From positions 1,056,493 to 1,120,492 of the forward strand of contig JAQJVL010000279.1 in the NCBI GenBank assembly GCA_035578905.1: DNA of 64,000 bases, in the 5' to 3' direction. Positions 22,940-33,400 of the stretch are shown piece by piece. Under the pieces are notes generated by a model, which did no database searches, was not told where the DNA came from, and was given only the letters and a program-made list of their open reading frames with translations. A program made the position numbers and the translations under genes. Origin of the DNA: Stictocephala bisonia. Lineage: Eukaryota > Arthropoda > Insecta > Hemiptera > Membracidae. Within the stretch, counting starts at the first letter, position 1, and each line of letters starts with the position of its first letter.

Positions 22940-25401
22940 GACTCGTCAAATCAGCTGGCGATTTTAATGTAGATACTTTCAAATCTTCCAATCAATCTCA
23001 AGTCCTTCTTGACTTGTTTCAATCCTAAAATCTGGCTCTACTATCTGTGAAATCACTCGAGCCTCTCCTAGAGGGGGCTCCTGTATGGACAACACTTTTA
23101 CTAATATTCCTTCTAACACATATCAGGTCCAAGTTCATAATACTTAATTCTTGGGTCATAATGGACAAATTATTTCATATGAAGTTAATATTTATCCTTA
23201 AAAACCTTGAAATTAAAAAATATGTTGCAGATCCTTCTTGATAAATAACAAGTTTCTTTTCAAATCGTTCCTTGAACTGGAATACAGTCTACAGTGCATT
23301 GTCGGCTGAATTAGGATTTGAGATGCATGAATATCTTTATCTTTTATCTCAATAACTCTTTTGAATTTCACACAAAAACTATGTTAAAAAATAAAAGACT
23401 TCCTTGTTTGATGTAGGAGGTTTTTAAGAACAGAGACAGTCTGAGAGATACCTTCATCCTTCAGAGGTCTGGTCATCTTGAGCTCATTAATTACTCTAAA
23501 CAACTCAAAGCTAGACACAGTCTTCTAATAAAAGAAACAAAGTCAATGCAGGATAGGGAAACTATTAAAAGCAATAAAAATCCTGTGAAAGCTACCTGGG
23601 GACTAATAAACAGTTTCAGGTCTAGCTACGGCTCAAAGGAAAGGGTTGAGTGGTCACTCAAGCACAATGAAACCAGAATCCCTAAACAATTTCAAACATG
23701 TTCAGTTTCCATTTTGTAAATACTGCTTCAGTATTAAGTGAGTCCCCAATGAACACTGATGATCAGGTTTCGACTAATATTCATGCACTCCGCTTCCCAT
23801 CTACAGATAAAAACTTTTATTTACTCCCTGTTACTGATGATGAACAAAAAAGAGGATTAAAGTTACTAAAAAATAGTAAAGCTAAAGATGTTTATGGATT
23901 ATTTTGATCCTTAATCAAGGAACTGTCAAATGAGTTAGCACCAATACGTCCATCTATTTTCATTATCTCTGGCTGAGGGCATCTTTACGCAAAATCTTAA
24001 AATTTCTAAAACCACCCCAATTTCAAAAAACAATGGTAAATGTTTAGATATAAACTCCTATCGACCAATTTAAATAACACCTATTTTTTTGAAGGTTTTT
24101 GAGAAGCTTATTCACTCCCGATTGTTGAAATTTCGAAATATAGATACTTCATCAGCAGTGGCTTTTTTTCTGGAAGGTGTATTTTCATCAATTGAGTTGA
24201 GGGACTACTACTTGGCCTATTTTGTGACTTAAGCCGGGCTTTCGATGTAGTTGACCATCGAATGCTTCTGGAGAAACTGTATAAATGTGGCATTAGAGGA
24301 CAGCCATATTCTTGGTTTGAGTCCTATCTTTCAAACAATATTCTGTATGTTGAAATCGAACAAGATCTCATTAAGTATCATTCAGATTAAAACAGGAGTC
24401 CTCAAGATTTCGTTCTGGGTCCCTTACCTTTACTTACATATTTATTAATAAATGCCCTTATTTTCTAACCATGTTTCCAAACCCAATAGAAAATCCATGT
24501 GCTGTATTCGTTTGCAGACGACACAAGCCTGTTATTTAGAACAACTGATCCAGGGTCGTTTTGAGAATCCTTCAAGTTCTTTTCTTTATTACTGATCAAA
24601 TGGTTTTCAGAAAATAAACTTTTTATAAATAGCTTGAAATCCAAAATCATACAGTTTTCAGCACAATCTTTCTGTCAGCATAACCATATTAATCTTTAGT
24701 TGAATAATGTTGCCCTTAACTCACAATTTTGTAAAAAATGTTTGTGTGTCACTATCCAAAACAATCAAAAATGGCACTCACATATTGACCACCTTTGTAG
24801 AAAGCTTAATTCCTCCATTTATGCTTTAAAGAATTAAACATTGTGTGGAACCAGGGAAATTTTGTTGTCTTCCTACTATCTGTCCTGTCATATGGAATTA
24901 TTTTTTGGGAATTCGCAAGCCAGCAAAATTTAGAAAGGATTCTTTTTACAAAAGAAGGCACTCAGAACTTTCTGGGGACTCAGTTGGGCTGGAAGCTGTA
25001 GAGGGAACTTTGTGCTTTGTGGCAGATAACATTTTAACTGCACTTTTAATTTATTTTTCAGTAATTTTTGTTTTCCAAAATCAATCACGTTTCACAAATG
25101 TACAAATGTACGTGTACACTTGTGTACATACATTTGTACACAAATGTACAAATCAAACACAAGAAATCAATCACTTTTAACCTCAGATAATTTTAACTTA
25201 GAAACTCGATTTTTTTTTATCGAGCTCCAAATTTATTTAATAAATTACCGATTGAAATAAAATAATCAGCAAATTTGATTGTACAGTCCGATTACTTTTA
25301 TTTTGTACATGACCTTATAGTTTGTATGTCTTTGCATTTCTTTGACTTGCATGAAAATGTATGAAACATCTATATGTAAATAAAGAATTTAATTTAATTT
25401 A
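22940..25401 (+). mobile_element. Decayed jockey-like non-LTR retrotransposon (LINE)
   Basis: Translation across many stops shows a LINE. Near 22960 it reads GDFNVDTFKSSNQS (endonuclease). Near 23080 it reads CMDNTFTNIPSNT. Near 24215-24310 it reads LLLGLFCDLSRAFDVVDHRM then GIRGQPYSWFESYLSN (reverse transcriptase). Near 24515 it reads SFADDTSLLFRTTDP (catalytic ADD block). Near 24885 it reads SYGIIFWE. The 3' end carries AATAAAGAATTTAATTTAAT, typical of LINE tails. Many stops and frame changes make it inactive. A short palindrome-rich TGTACAAATG cluster at 25095-25150 interrupts it. Confidence 0.75.
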
Positions 25402-25439
25402 GTTCTGCAGGGGAGGAGCAACACCAACCACGTGGCCCA

Positions 25440-26520
25440 CCGTAAACCAACATGGCAGTATCCCTCTAATCTAGTGATTATTGGTGTCCATCTTGTTTTA
25501 ATCTATGTAAGATGGGTTCCCATGGCTTTGGAATTCTTAAATTGTCATCTTTATTGAAATTATTGTTAATCTTGAATATTTCAGTTGATTCCTTTACAAT
25601 AAGGGTGTAGTAATATGGGATATTAGCCAGAAATTTACTTTTATTGGATAGAATCCCATGTTTCATATTTGTGCTATGCTCTGCGACTGATTTGTCGGTT
25701 TCTTCATTTCTTGCATGTCTAATAATATATTTTTTGAGTCTCGTAGAAATCAACCCTTTAGTTTCTCCTTTGTATACCGATCCACAGCTGCATAGAATTT
25801 CATATACACCAGGTAAAAATAAGGGAATTTTGTCTTTAACTGGTCTCAATAGATTCCTGAGTTTATGGAGGGGTCTGTAAATTGTTTTTATATTTCCCTT
25901 GTCCAGTATGCGCCCAATCTTCTCCGATGTACCTGTAATGTAAGGTAGACAAGCCATTTTCTTATTCCTATCTTTTCATCATTTTCAACTGTATGGTTTT
26001 CATTTATTTCTGTCTACTTGTTTTTTTAAGGCATTCCTTATTTTAGGCAGTTTGAATCCATTCTGACTTGTAATCTTATGATAATGTTTTTCTCTCTCCC
26101 AACTCTCTGAATCTGATATGTGGATAGCTCTGTTTACTGATGTGTTGAGAACGGCAATCTTCTGAGCTGGGTGATGATGAAAAACCGTATTTAAATAACT
26201 ATTGGTATTTGTGGGATTTCTGTAGAGGAAGTGGGCTATTTTCCAATTTCCTTTCCTTCTAGTCAAAACATCAAGAAATGGCAAACTTCTATCATCCTCC
26301 AATCTACGTAGTGCATTTAATATTAGGATGTATATAGTTATTATGTTGAAGAAACTTATTCAGATTTTCTCTTTCTTGAGGCCACACTGCCCAAACATCA
26401 TCAACATACCGGAACCATATCTTAGGTTTCTAACTAGCGGTTTGTAGTGCTTCTTTTTCAAAACTTTCCATATAAAAAAGAGGTAAAGAATGTTTATCTT
26501 GATCTTTAACTATAAGATAC
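25440..26520 (-). mobile_element. Penelope-like element, RT end plus GIY-YIG domain
   Basis: On the minus strand 26520-26310 reads FRYVDDVWAVWPQ, a reverse transcriptase active site, followed from 26302 by LPFLDVLTRRKGNWKI and FHHHPAQKIAVLNTSVNRAI, then from 25957 LPGVYEILCSCGSVYKGET, the GIY-YIG endonuclease start. This combination is diagnostic for Penelope-like elements. The 5' part is missing, and a stop and frame changes lie between the RT and endonuclease frames, so it is a dead 5'-truncated copy. In the endonuclease motif GVYEI takes the place of GIY, and the expected YIG reads YKG. Confidence 0.85.
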
Positions 26521-27710
26521 GATTAGTGAACAACTATATCAACCAGCTGTGTATCTGCTGGTTATCGTTTTGTCAATTTGTTGGGTGAATTTTGATTTAA
26601 GCAAACTAAATTCTCCTTAACACTGTTGACTATCACAATTTAAAGGAAAATGCCACAACTTCTGTATTTATTGGGAGAAGTGGACATCTAAGAATTGTTG
26701 GTTTTGGATGAAATTACAAAATTGTATTATCTAAACAATTATTATATGTGGCTTGTGTGTGTGTGTGTGTGTTTTTTTTTAAATTTAATTAACATGCAAG
26801 TATTTAACAGTGCATCATTTTCAAAATGACAATTGGAAAACTTATACTTGGAGGAAAAAAAAATACTGATCCATATTAGGAATTACTATATGAAATGTGT
26901 TTGTTGGTTCATTTGTTTGTGAGATAACAATTTTTTTTGTAAAATAATAAAAAAAAAAAAAAAAAAAAAACATCAGCTAGGGATGAAACAAAGCGTTTCC
27001 AAAAACTTGTTCTATTCAATTTTCTATCTAATCCTAATGTGCTGAATGACATACTAGAATGTTGCAGTCAACATGAGATACCCATAGAGTAATCTTCAAA
27101 CAATGAAAATTTCCGTACAAAATATGGTGTAAAAAATAAACAAAGCAAAAAACATACAGTACATAGAAGAAAATAAATACTTTGTTTAGGAATATTCATA
27201 GATAGTTACATCGTTAAGACAGTTACATTACAGGTGTTTTGGAATAATTTCAAATCAAACTTGTATCAATAGAGGATTGATAGATACGTTACTTTAAATT
27301 ATTCATTACATTAGACCAACATTGAATACCAGTTATTTAATGTTTATAGGGAAATATAAACGTAAGCTCATATCTATTTACAATCATTGTGTCAATTTAG
27401 ATTTTGTTCTTTTAATTTTATTGGAATATCAACATAGTTGACATGTTTACTGTCGAAAATTCATTTCAGTGATCATTTACTTGATGATTATATCACTAAT
27501 ATCAGAGTTCAATACCCTGTTGACCTAAAACCATAATTATAAAAATTGGAAGAGGAAATAACAATTGGAGTTCATAAGTTACAACTACATGTGACTGATA
27601 ATTAAACTTGTCATAGTACATAATTAGCACAGTTTTATATATTGTATGGCTTTCATATGCAAGCTACCAAACATGCTGTAAAGATTATAAATTAGACTAA
27701 TAAAATAAAT
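26521..27710. other. AT-rich sequence with simple repeats
   Basis: A TG dinucleotide run lies at about 26755-26771 and a poly-A run at 26950-26970. No gene or complete element is recognised. Confidence 0.5.
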
Positions 27711-27712
27711 TA

Positions 27713-28307
27713 CAGTAGAACGTCGATAATTCGGACGTCAAAAATCCGGACCGTCAATAATTTGGATTTGTATATACGTATTACTGCACACCGATCGTGT
27801 TTCAGTATTGTGTTTGTGGAAACAGAAACAATGGAATCTGACAGTGACGACCCAGAACATGAGACAGAAGAAACAGGACCAACTCATTCTGAAGCGTTTG
27901 TAGCAGCGGAGACACTGATGTCATGGCTAGAGAAACAAAACGAGAGCTCACCCACTCAGCTGATTCTTTTAAAACGAATTAAGGACATAGCTGTGAAAAA
28001 ACGAACCACTACTGCAGTTCAAAAACCTATTACACATTTTTTTAAAAGCTCAAATAGTGTTTGTTGTTTTTACTGTACACATGTTGCTACTAACAAATGA
28101 CAATACAGTGTATGAACATAAAAGATGTTTTTGATTAATTTCACTTCTAAACCCTTTATTGAATAAGAGAAAATATAAAATTTTAAAATGTTTGTGTACT
28201 TTAATCGTGTATACTGGCCTTTTTTAAGGTAATTTCGATAATCAGGATAATTTGATAATTCAGATGGGGTCCGGTCCCAATTAATCCAGATTATTGACGT
28301 TCTACTG
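27713..28307 (+). mobile_element. pogo/Tigger deletion derivative
   Basis: Flanked by TA on both sides. Ends are inverted repeats: CAGTAGAACGTCGATAATTC on the left and CAGTAGAACGTCAATAATCT read in from the right. The interior keeps the 3' end of a transposase gene (27762-28100), while the middle with the catalytic domain is gone. The subterminal GGGTCCGGTCCCAATT matches the element at 21183-21803, placing both in one family. Confidence 0.85.
27762..28100 (+). pseudogene. pogo/Tigger transposase C-terminus
   Basis: The encoded peptide runs acidic (MESDSDDPEHETEETG), then HSEAFVAAETLMSWLEKQ, then SPTQLILLKRIKDIAVKKR, and ends QKPITHFFK. This is the familiar tail of pogo/Tigger-type (jerky-like) transposases, in which an acidic linker and a helical segment precede a Q-x-x-I-T-x-F-F-K end. 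The DNA-binding and DDE domains are absent, so it encodes no active enzyme. The final FFK motif resembles a PCNA-interacting box; that is an inference. Confidence 0.7.
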
Positions 28308-28309
28308 TA

Positions 28310-28885
28310 TGTCTAAATAAAATAAAAAGTACAACTTTTTTAAAATTGTACTTATCTAATATCTGTACTGTAGATTAATATAGTTGTTCAACCCTAATTC
28401 ATTTAATTAGAATTTACCTAGACTAATGAGGATATTTTATACTGACAATTTCTTCACTAATTCAAGTACATACAATTTACCAGTTCTTTTTTTCATCATT
28501 GATGTCCTCAATTTCTACTAGTCCAACAGTCTGTTGGTGACTGATTTTCATGTCGAGACAAGCAAACTAAACAGATGATTAACATGGTCTTAATCATTCA
28601 GCAGTGAAGAAGTAGTTACAGTGGACGTATCACTGGAGTTACATACTGTACAGTTCTTTTATACAACTATACAGTACGGTATGTTGAAATGGTTTGATTT
28701 TTACTTGCTGTATGCAAACAACTTAAAAAGATATATACAAACATTTTCTTATAAGCGAACTCAGTTTTGACAAGTACTCACTGTACTTATCTAGCTTATT
28801 ATTATGTTTATAAAAATTAGTTTAGTTTATTATTTCATTAAATGATGACTTCATGGAATAATTAGCATTATTTTCACGAACATTT
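28310..28885. other. Unannotated AT-rich sequence
   Basis: No gene or element could be supported. Confidence 0.5.
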
Positions 28886-28959
28886 ATATTCCAAACAATT
28901 TGATAGTCCGAATAGGCCCTTGCAAACAAATATTCGGATTACCACGACTCTACTGTACT
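28886..28959. mobile_element. Fragment of a pogo-type element end
   Basis: ATAGTCCGAATAGG, then ATTCGGATTACC, then CTCTACTGTA resembles the right end of the element at 21183-21803 (ATAGGGTCTGG, CGGATAGT, TTCTACTGTA). Only one end is recognisable, so it is a truncated copy. Confidence 0.55.
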
Positions 28960-29138
28960 ATGGTAATGGCCCTCCTACTCAATCACACAAGTACAATTGT
29001 TATATTGAGTAGGAGTGTGATTGATGTTTACAGTACTATTGTGATTGAGTGTACGTCTTTAGTACACAACACAATACAATTTTATTTTTATTGCGTATAA
29101 TAGTTTTTTCCTATGATCCTTCGATAATCCGATCTTTT

Positions 29139-29449
29139 TGAAGTTATACTTCTTTGCGCCCGTTAGACACTTTGGGATGGGATGTTGGTCGAGAAACCGC
29201 GTCACGCTGAAAAGTAAGAACAAATTTTTAAGAACTATCGATTAATCGATTGTTAATCGAAGAAATTTAATCGAAGAAATTACTGATAATGATAATATAG
29301 GTGTATAATATAATAATGAAGTCACGTATAATATATTGAAGATAAATATATTGAATAATATTGAAAAATGTCTTATATTTCATTTATATATCCTGTCTGT
29401 TTGTGTGCGTGAGTGGGTGTATGAGAATGGCCAAAGAAGTATAACTTCC
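29139..29449. mobile_element. Possible MITE with AAGTTATACTTCTTTG ends
   Basis: GAAGTTATACTTCTTTGCGC at 29139 is mirrored by GGCCAAAGAAGTATAACTTC ending near 29449, giving an inverted repeat of about 17 bp around 310 bp of AT-rich sequence. It contains an ATCGATTAATCGATTGTTAATCGA-like cluster of small palindromes near 29236. No open frame. The target duplication is not clear. Confidence 0.55.
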
Positions 29450-30345
29450 ACCGTGTGGTCCGACGCACACCCAATTTTTTTGTAATCAACACAACCACCT
29501 CGGACAAACAAATAGTCAGATTATAACAACCATCAAAGAGACTTTTAGGTCAATTAACTCGGGTACAAAAAAGGAAAGACAATAAGAAGACAACACCTTT
29601 TATGGCAAAACTGCTGAACTTTGGGCATATGTTGGACTATCTCCTCTCCTTTCATCATGTAATATGCTTAAATTATAGTCTAAGCTTTGAGGCCTGCAAT
29701 GCCTATTGGTCTAGTTTTAGCTATAAAATGGATCATTTCCACATATGCTTTCTTTGTAGATATCAGTTAAGTACAATGGTATATTGACTCACCTGCCCAC
29801 CCATACAGGTATGGTGGTATTGACACGCCCTCCCACACATGTACAATCATGCTAACGCTAACCGACATATTCACCTATACATGTACAGTGGTATTTAAAA
29901 ATTCCAGTTTTTCAGTACAATGGGTGCTGTATTCACTGATTACTGGAGAGTTAGTCCGGATAAATTGGTACTTAACTCTTGTTAAACTGTAAGATAAACC
30001 AAGAGTAAGAAGTAAAATAATTTTTGACAGAAGTCTCTAAGAAGAAAAGAGTAGGAAGATTGTGTGCATCCTGACAACCCTGTGAAAACCTGACACATTT
30101 ACACTCTTCTCAACCCAGGGTTAAGTTTTGCATTTCACAACTCATAAACAAGATTATCCAAGAAAAAAGTCAAAGCAATAAAACAATTACTAGTTCAATT
30201 TTTAAAATTATTGTAATAAAAAGTAAGCAACACTTCTCTGTGTCAACAGATAGTCAATTATCAATCTCAATGACTTTATAAGGTCAAGAGATAGGATGTC
30301 TTATTTGAGACCCCTACTACATTTAGCTTAAGCTTGTATAAGAAG
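29450..30345. promoter_or_regulatory. Upstream region of the P450 gene
   Basis: About 0.9 kb lies between the MITE and the P450 start codon, with no other gene. A TATA-like CTTTATAAGG is at about 30270-30279, some 70 bp before the ATG, which would place a transcription start near 30300. This is weak positional evidence, and the true first exon could lie further upstream. Confidence 0.3.
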
Positions 30346-30436
30346 ATGAATGTTCTATTATTAGTGTTTATTTTCATGTTTACATATTACTTAATATCTT
30401 ATATCTTGAAAAAACCTCATCCAAAATTTCCTCCAG
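30346..30436 (+). CDS. P450 exon 1
   Basis: Encodes the N-terminal membrane anchor (MNVLLLVFIFMFTYYLISY) and the Pro-rich hinge. It ends CCAG|GTATGT, a near-ideal donor. The last base is the first of Gly31, completed by exon 2. No other ATG in frame fits upstream. Confidence 0.88.
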
Positions 30437-33400
30437 GTATGTTTAAGATTTACTATACTATACACTTTATACTTAAGGTAAAAAAAATTTAAAACATTTG
30501 AATTTTAATACAAAAATCCTAAAATAATAGTTAATGTTGAGATTTATTTTAATATTGCGAAATTAACTTTTAATAACATATTTTTGGAAATGCTCATAAA
30601 AATAAGGAAAAAATATGTATATTATTTGTTTGTATATAATATACATATAATATAAGGTATGTACTATATATTATTTCATCCAAACTCTTCTTGTAATAAA
30701 CCTAAATTTTTATTTTCATGGTAAAACCTCTGGATAATCTTGTGAATAATCTATGGGTTTAAAGTTACCTTAATTCTTTCATATATCCAAATTTAACTGT
30801 AAGCTACAGGTGTTCCAAAGTGTAAAACTTCATCATCAGGCTTGGGACTCTAATTTCCTTATTCATGTTGTATCGTTAAAACTATAAAAACATTGTTCAC
30901 ACACGAAGACATTTTACAAAAGACATCATGAGAAACAAAAACACTTACACTTGTCCTGTACACTTGTCGCGGCCACACGTTTTTAAAATAATTACAGGAC
31001 AAGTGTAAGTGTTTTATTTCTAATGATGTCTTTTGTAAAATGTCTTCATGTGTGAAGATAGCTTTAACAAGACAACCTGAATAAGGAAATTAGTGTCCCA
31101 AGCCTGATGATGGTTTTAAACTTTGAAACAGCTGTAGTTTAGAGTTAAATTTGGATACCTGACAGAATTAAGGTAATTTTAAACCCATAGATTCTACATT
31201 TTGAAACATGGTAAACATTAGCTATTATTAAAATAACAACCATGAAAAAAACAACATCTTTATTTATTTTAATTAAACATCATCATGAATAAACTTTAAA
31301 CTTTTGTAGTATATTAAAAAGAATAGGTTATAGCAAGCATTTATTTTAACATTTTAAAAAATTGTTACTTTAGCAACTGTTTAATTAGCATCTTATTAAT
31401 ATATTGCAACTATAAAAGGCTTTATATACTGAAATAATTTGTTGACAAAGTTTGAAGAATTTCTTTGTTGTATGAACATTTATTTTTGACTTATTTGTAG
31501 TACCAAATTATTGGTAAAATACTCCAATCTTATATTTGGTAATACTCCAATTACCAAGATCAAATTATTGGTAATACTCCAATTGCATTAAGAAAAACTC
31601 AATACATATAAATAATTGAGCAATAACATTTATCTGAATAGTAATAATTATTATTTTTACTCCTGTATAGGCTCTATCAGGCCATGGCAAGTACAATCAA
31701 TGCTGTTGTGAGGTTAGCTTTTCTTTGTGCTCAGACTTGTTCCTACGCTATCAAAATCTTCATTTCCATTGTTGTAGTTTGCTTTCTTCTCTTTGATATT
31801 ACCTGTGGACAATCTAAAACTAGTACCAAATATGATTATCAGCATTTCCTTACATATTTTGTGTACTTCTCCATACCATAGCAATTCCCTTACAATTTAA
31901 TGAAAACCTTTTGTGGTTTAGATGCTCTTATTTATTCCAACCAAATTCTTCCACTATCTGTCAACCCACTTCCTAACACTTTAAGCAACTACTTTTCACC
32001 AGAACTATCCCAACTAATCTTATTGTTTTTTTTCTTTATTTCCCTTTCTCCAGTTACTATCATTGTTTCACTGTTTGCTTTGCTCAATATTATTCCCCAT
32101 ACCAATTACCAGTATATTCCATCCAACAAGCCTATCCTTAAGCCTAGCTTAAGAATGTTGGTTTGGTACCCATACATTTCAAACACCACTAGGGTTTCCA
32201 TCCGACCTTGCTTAGGGCCACCAGCATAGTTCACCAATTATCTCTTGAAGTAAGTAGATTTTGGATGGAAATGTTTTCAAACTTCTATTCCAAAGCCTAT
32301 TTTGGGCATTACAACCATGTAAACCCTCTTAGACCCCTGTGATTTGTAGAGGAATTATCAAATAATCCTTATTCTTTTTACTATATCATCGTTCAAATGT
32401 GTAGAACAGTGTTTTTATGATGGAGACAATGTCAGTTGTATTCAACTACACTATGTCACATCATAGCCCGAGTACCAAACTAAGTAAATTTACATTAAAT
32501 TTATGGTTTTCATTCCTGTTGAAACGTACAAAAGAGTCAACCTATTAGATGTCAGGAAGATTTGCTGAATGTTGATGAAAGAATGCGACGTTTAATCACA
32601 AATTTTAGATGCATACAAAATTGTAGTATCTACTGCTAGCTTTACGGGTAGGCCAACCTCCCAGTTTGATCCAGGATCTGCCGTCCATGTTGCATCTGTG
32701 ATTTGCATGTTTGATTTATGATTGATTTGTTTGATTGCATGTTTGCCTTTAACTACAGACAGATTAAACTTGAGCTTATATTAAGTTAAATAACTGTATA
32801 AATTGTTCAAGCCTAAGAATTGTATAAGCATGATTATATTCTAAAAAAGTCATAATATACATTTTGAAAAAGCTCTCTACTCAGTTGAAGAATATTTTGA
32901 TAAAGCTTTAAACATTGTAATGATTTTTTTATGAACATTTAAATCATAATATTTTAAGTACATTTTAACTTAAAATAAGTATAATGTTTTATGTTCTTAC
33001 ACAATTAGTTAGATAAAAAATAAAAAAAGTAAAGTAACACTTTCACTACCATGTTACTTTTATTAAGTTTAATTTATCTGGCCATGCATGGTTATCAAAA
33101 TCTTAGTAACGGGCCATCTGTGTCGATTTGATACATTTCACAACTCAATGTGCCATGTGTATCAGATTGATACACTGTTAAAATCAATGGTTTTTTCACA
33201 AACCATATTTTTTCACCAAACATATGGCTTGGTAACAAAGGTCAAGTGTGTATCACATTGATGTACTTGGCCTATGAAGAGGATCATTCCATGTATCATA
33301 TTGTTACACATGGCAGTGAAAGTGTTTTAACCTGTAATAGATTTTGTATTTGATTCACTCAACTTGAAAATAATGAAATGTTTTTCATAAAATATTATTT

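Noticed and set aside
31684..32229. Two hydrophobic open frames resembling membrane proteins
   Set aside because: The peptides are T-rich by composition, match no family I know, and lie in the intron of the P450 gene with no splice or promoter support.
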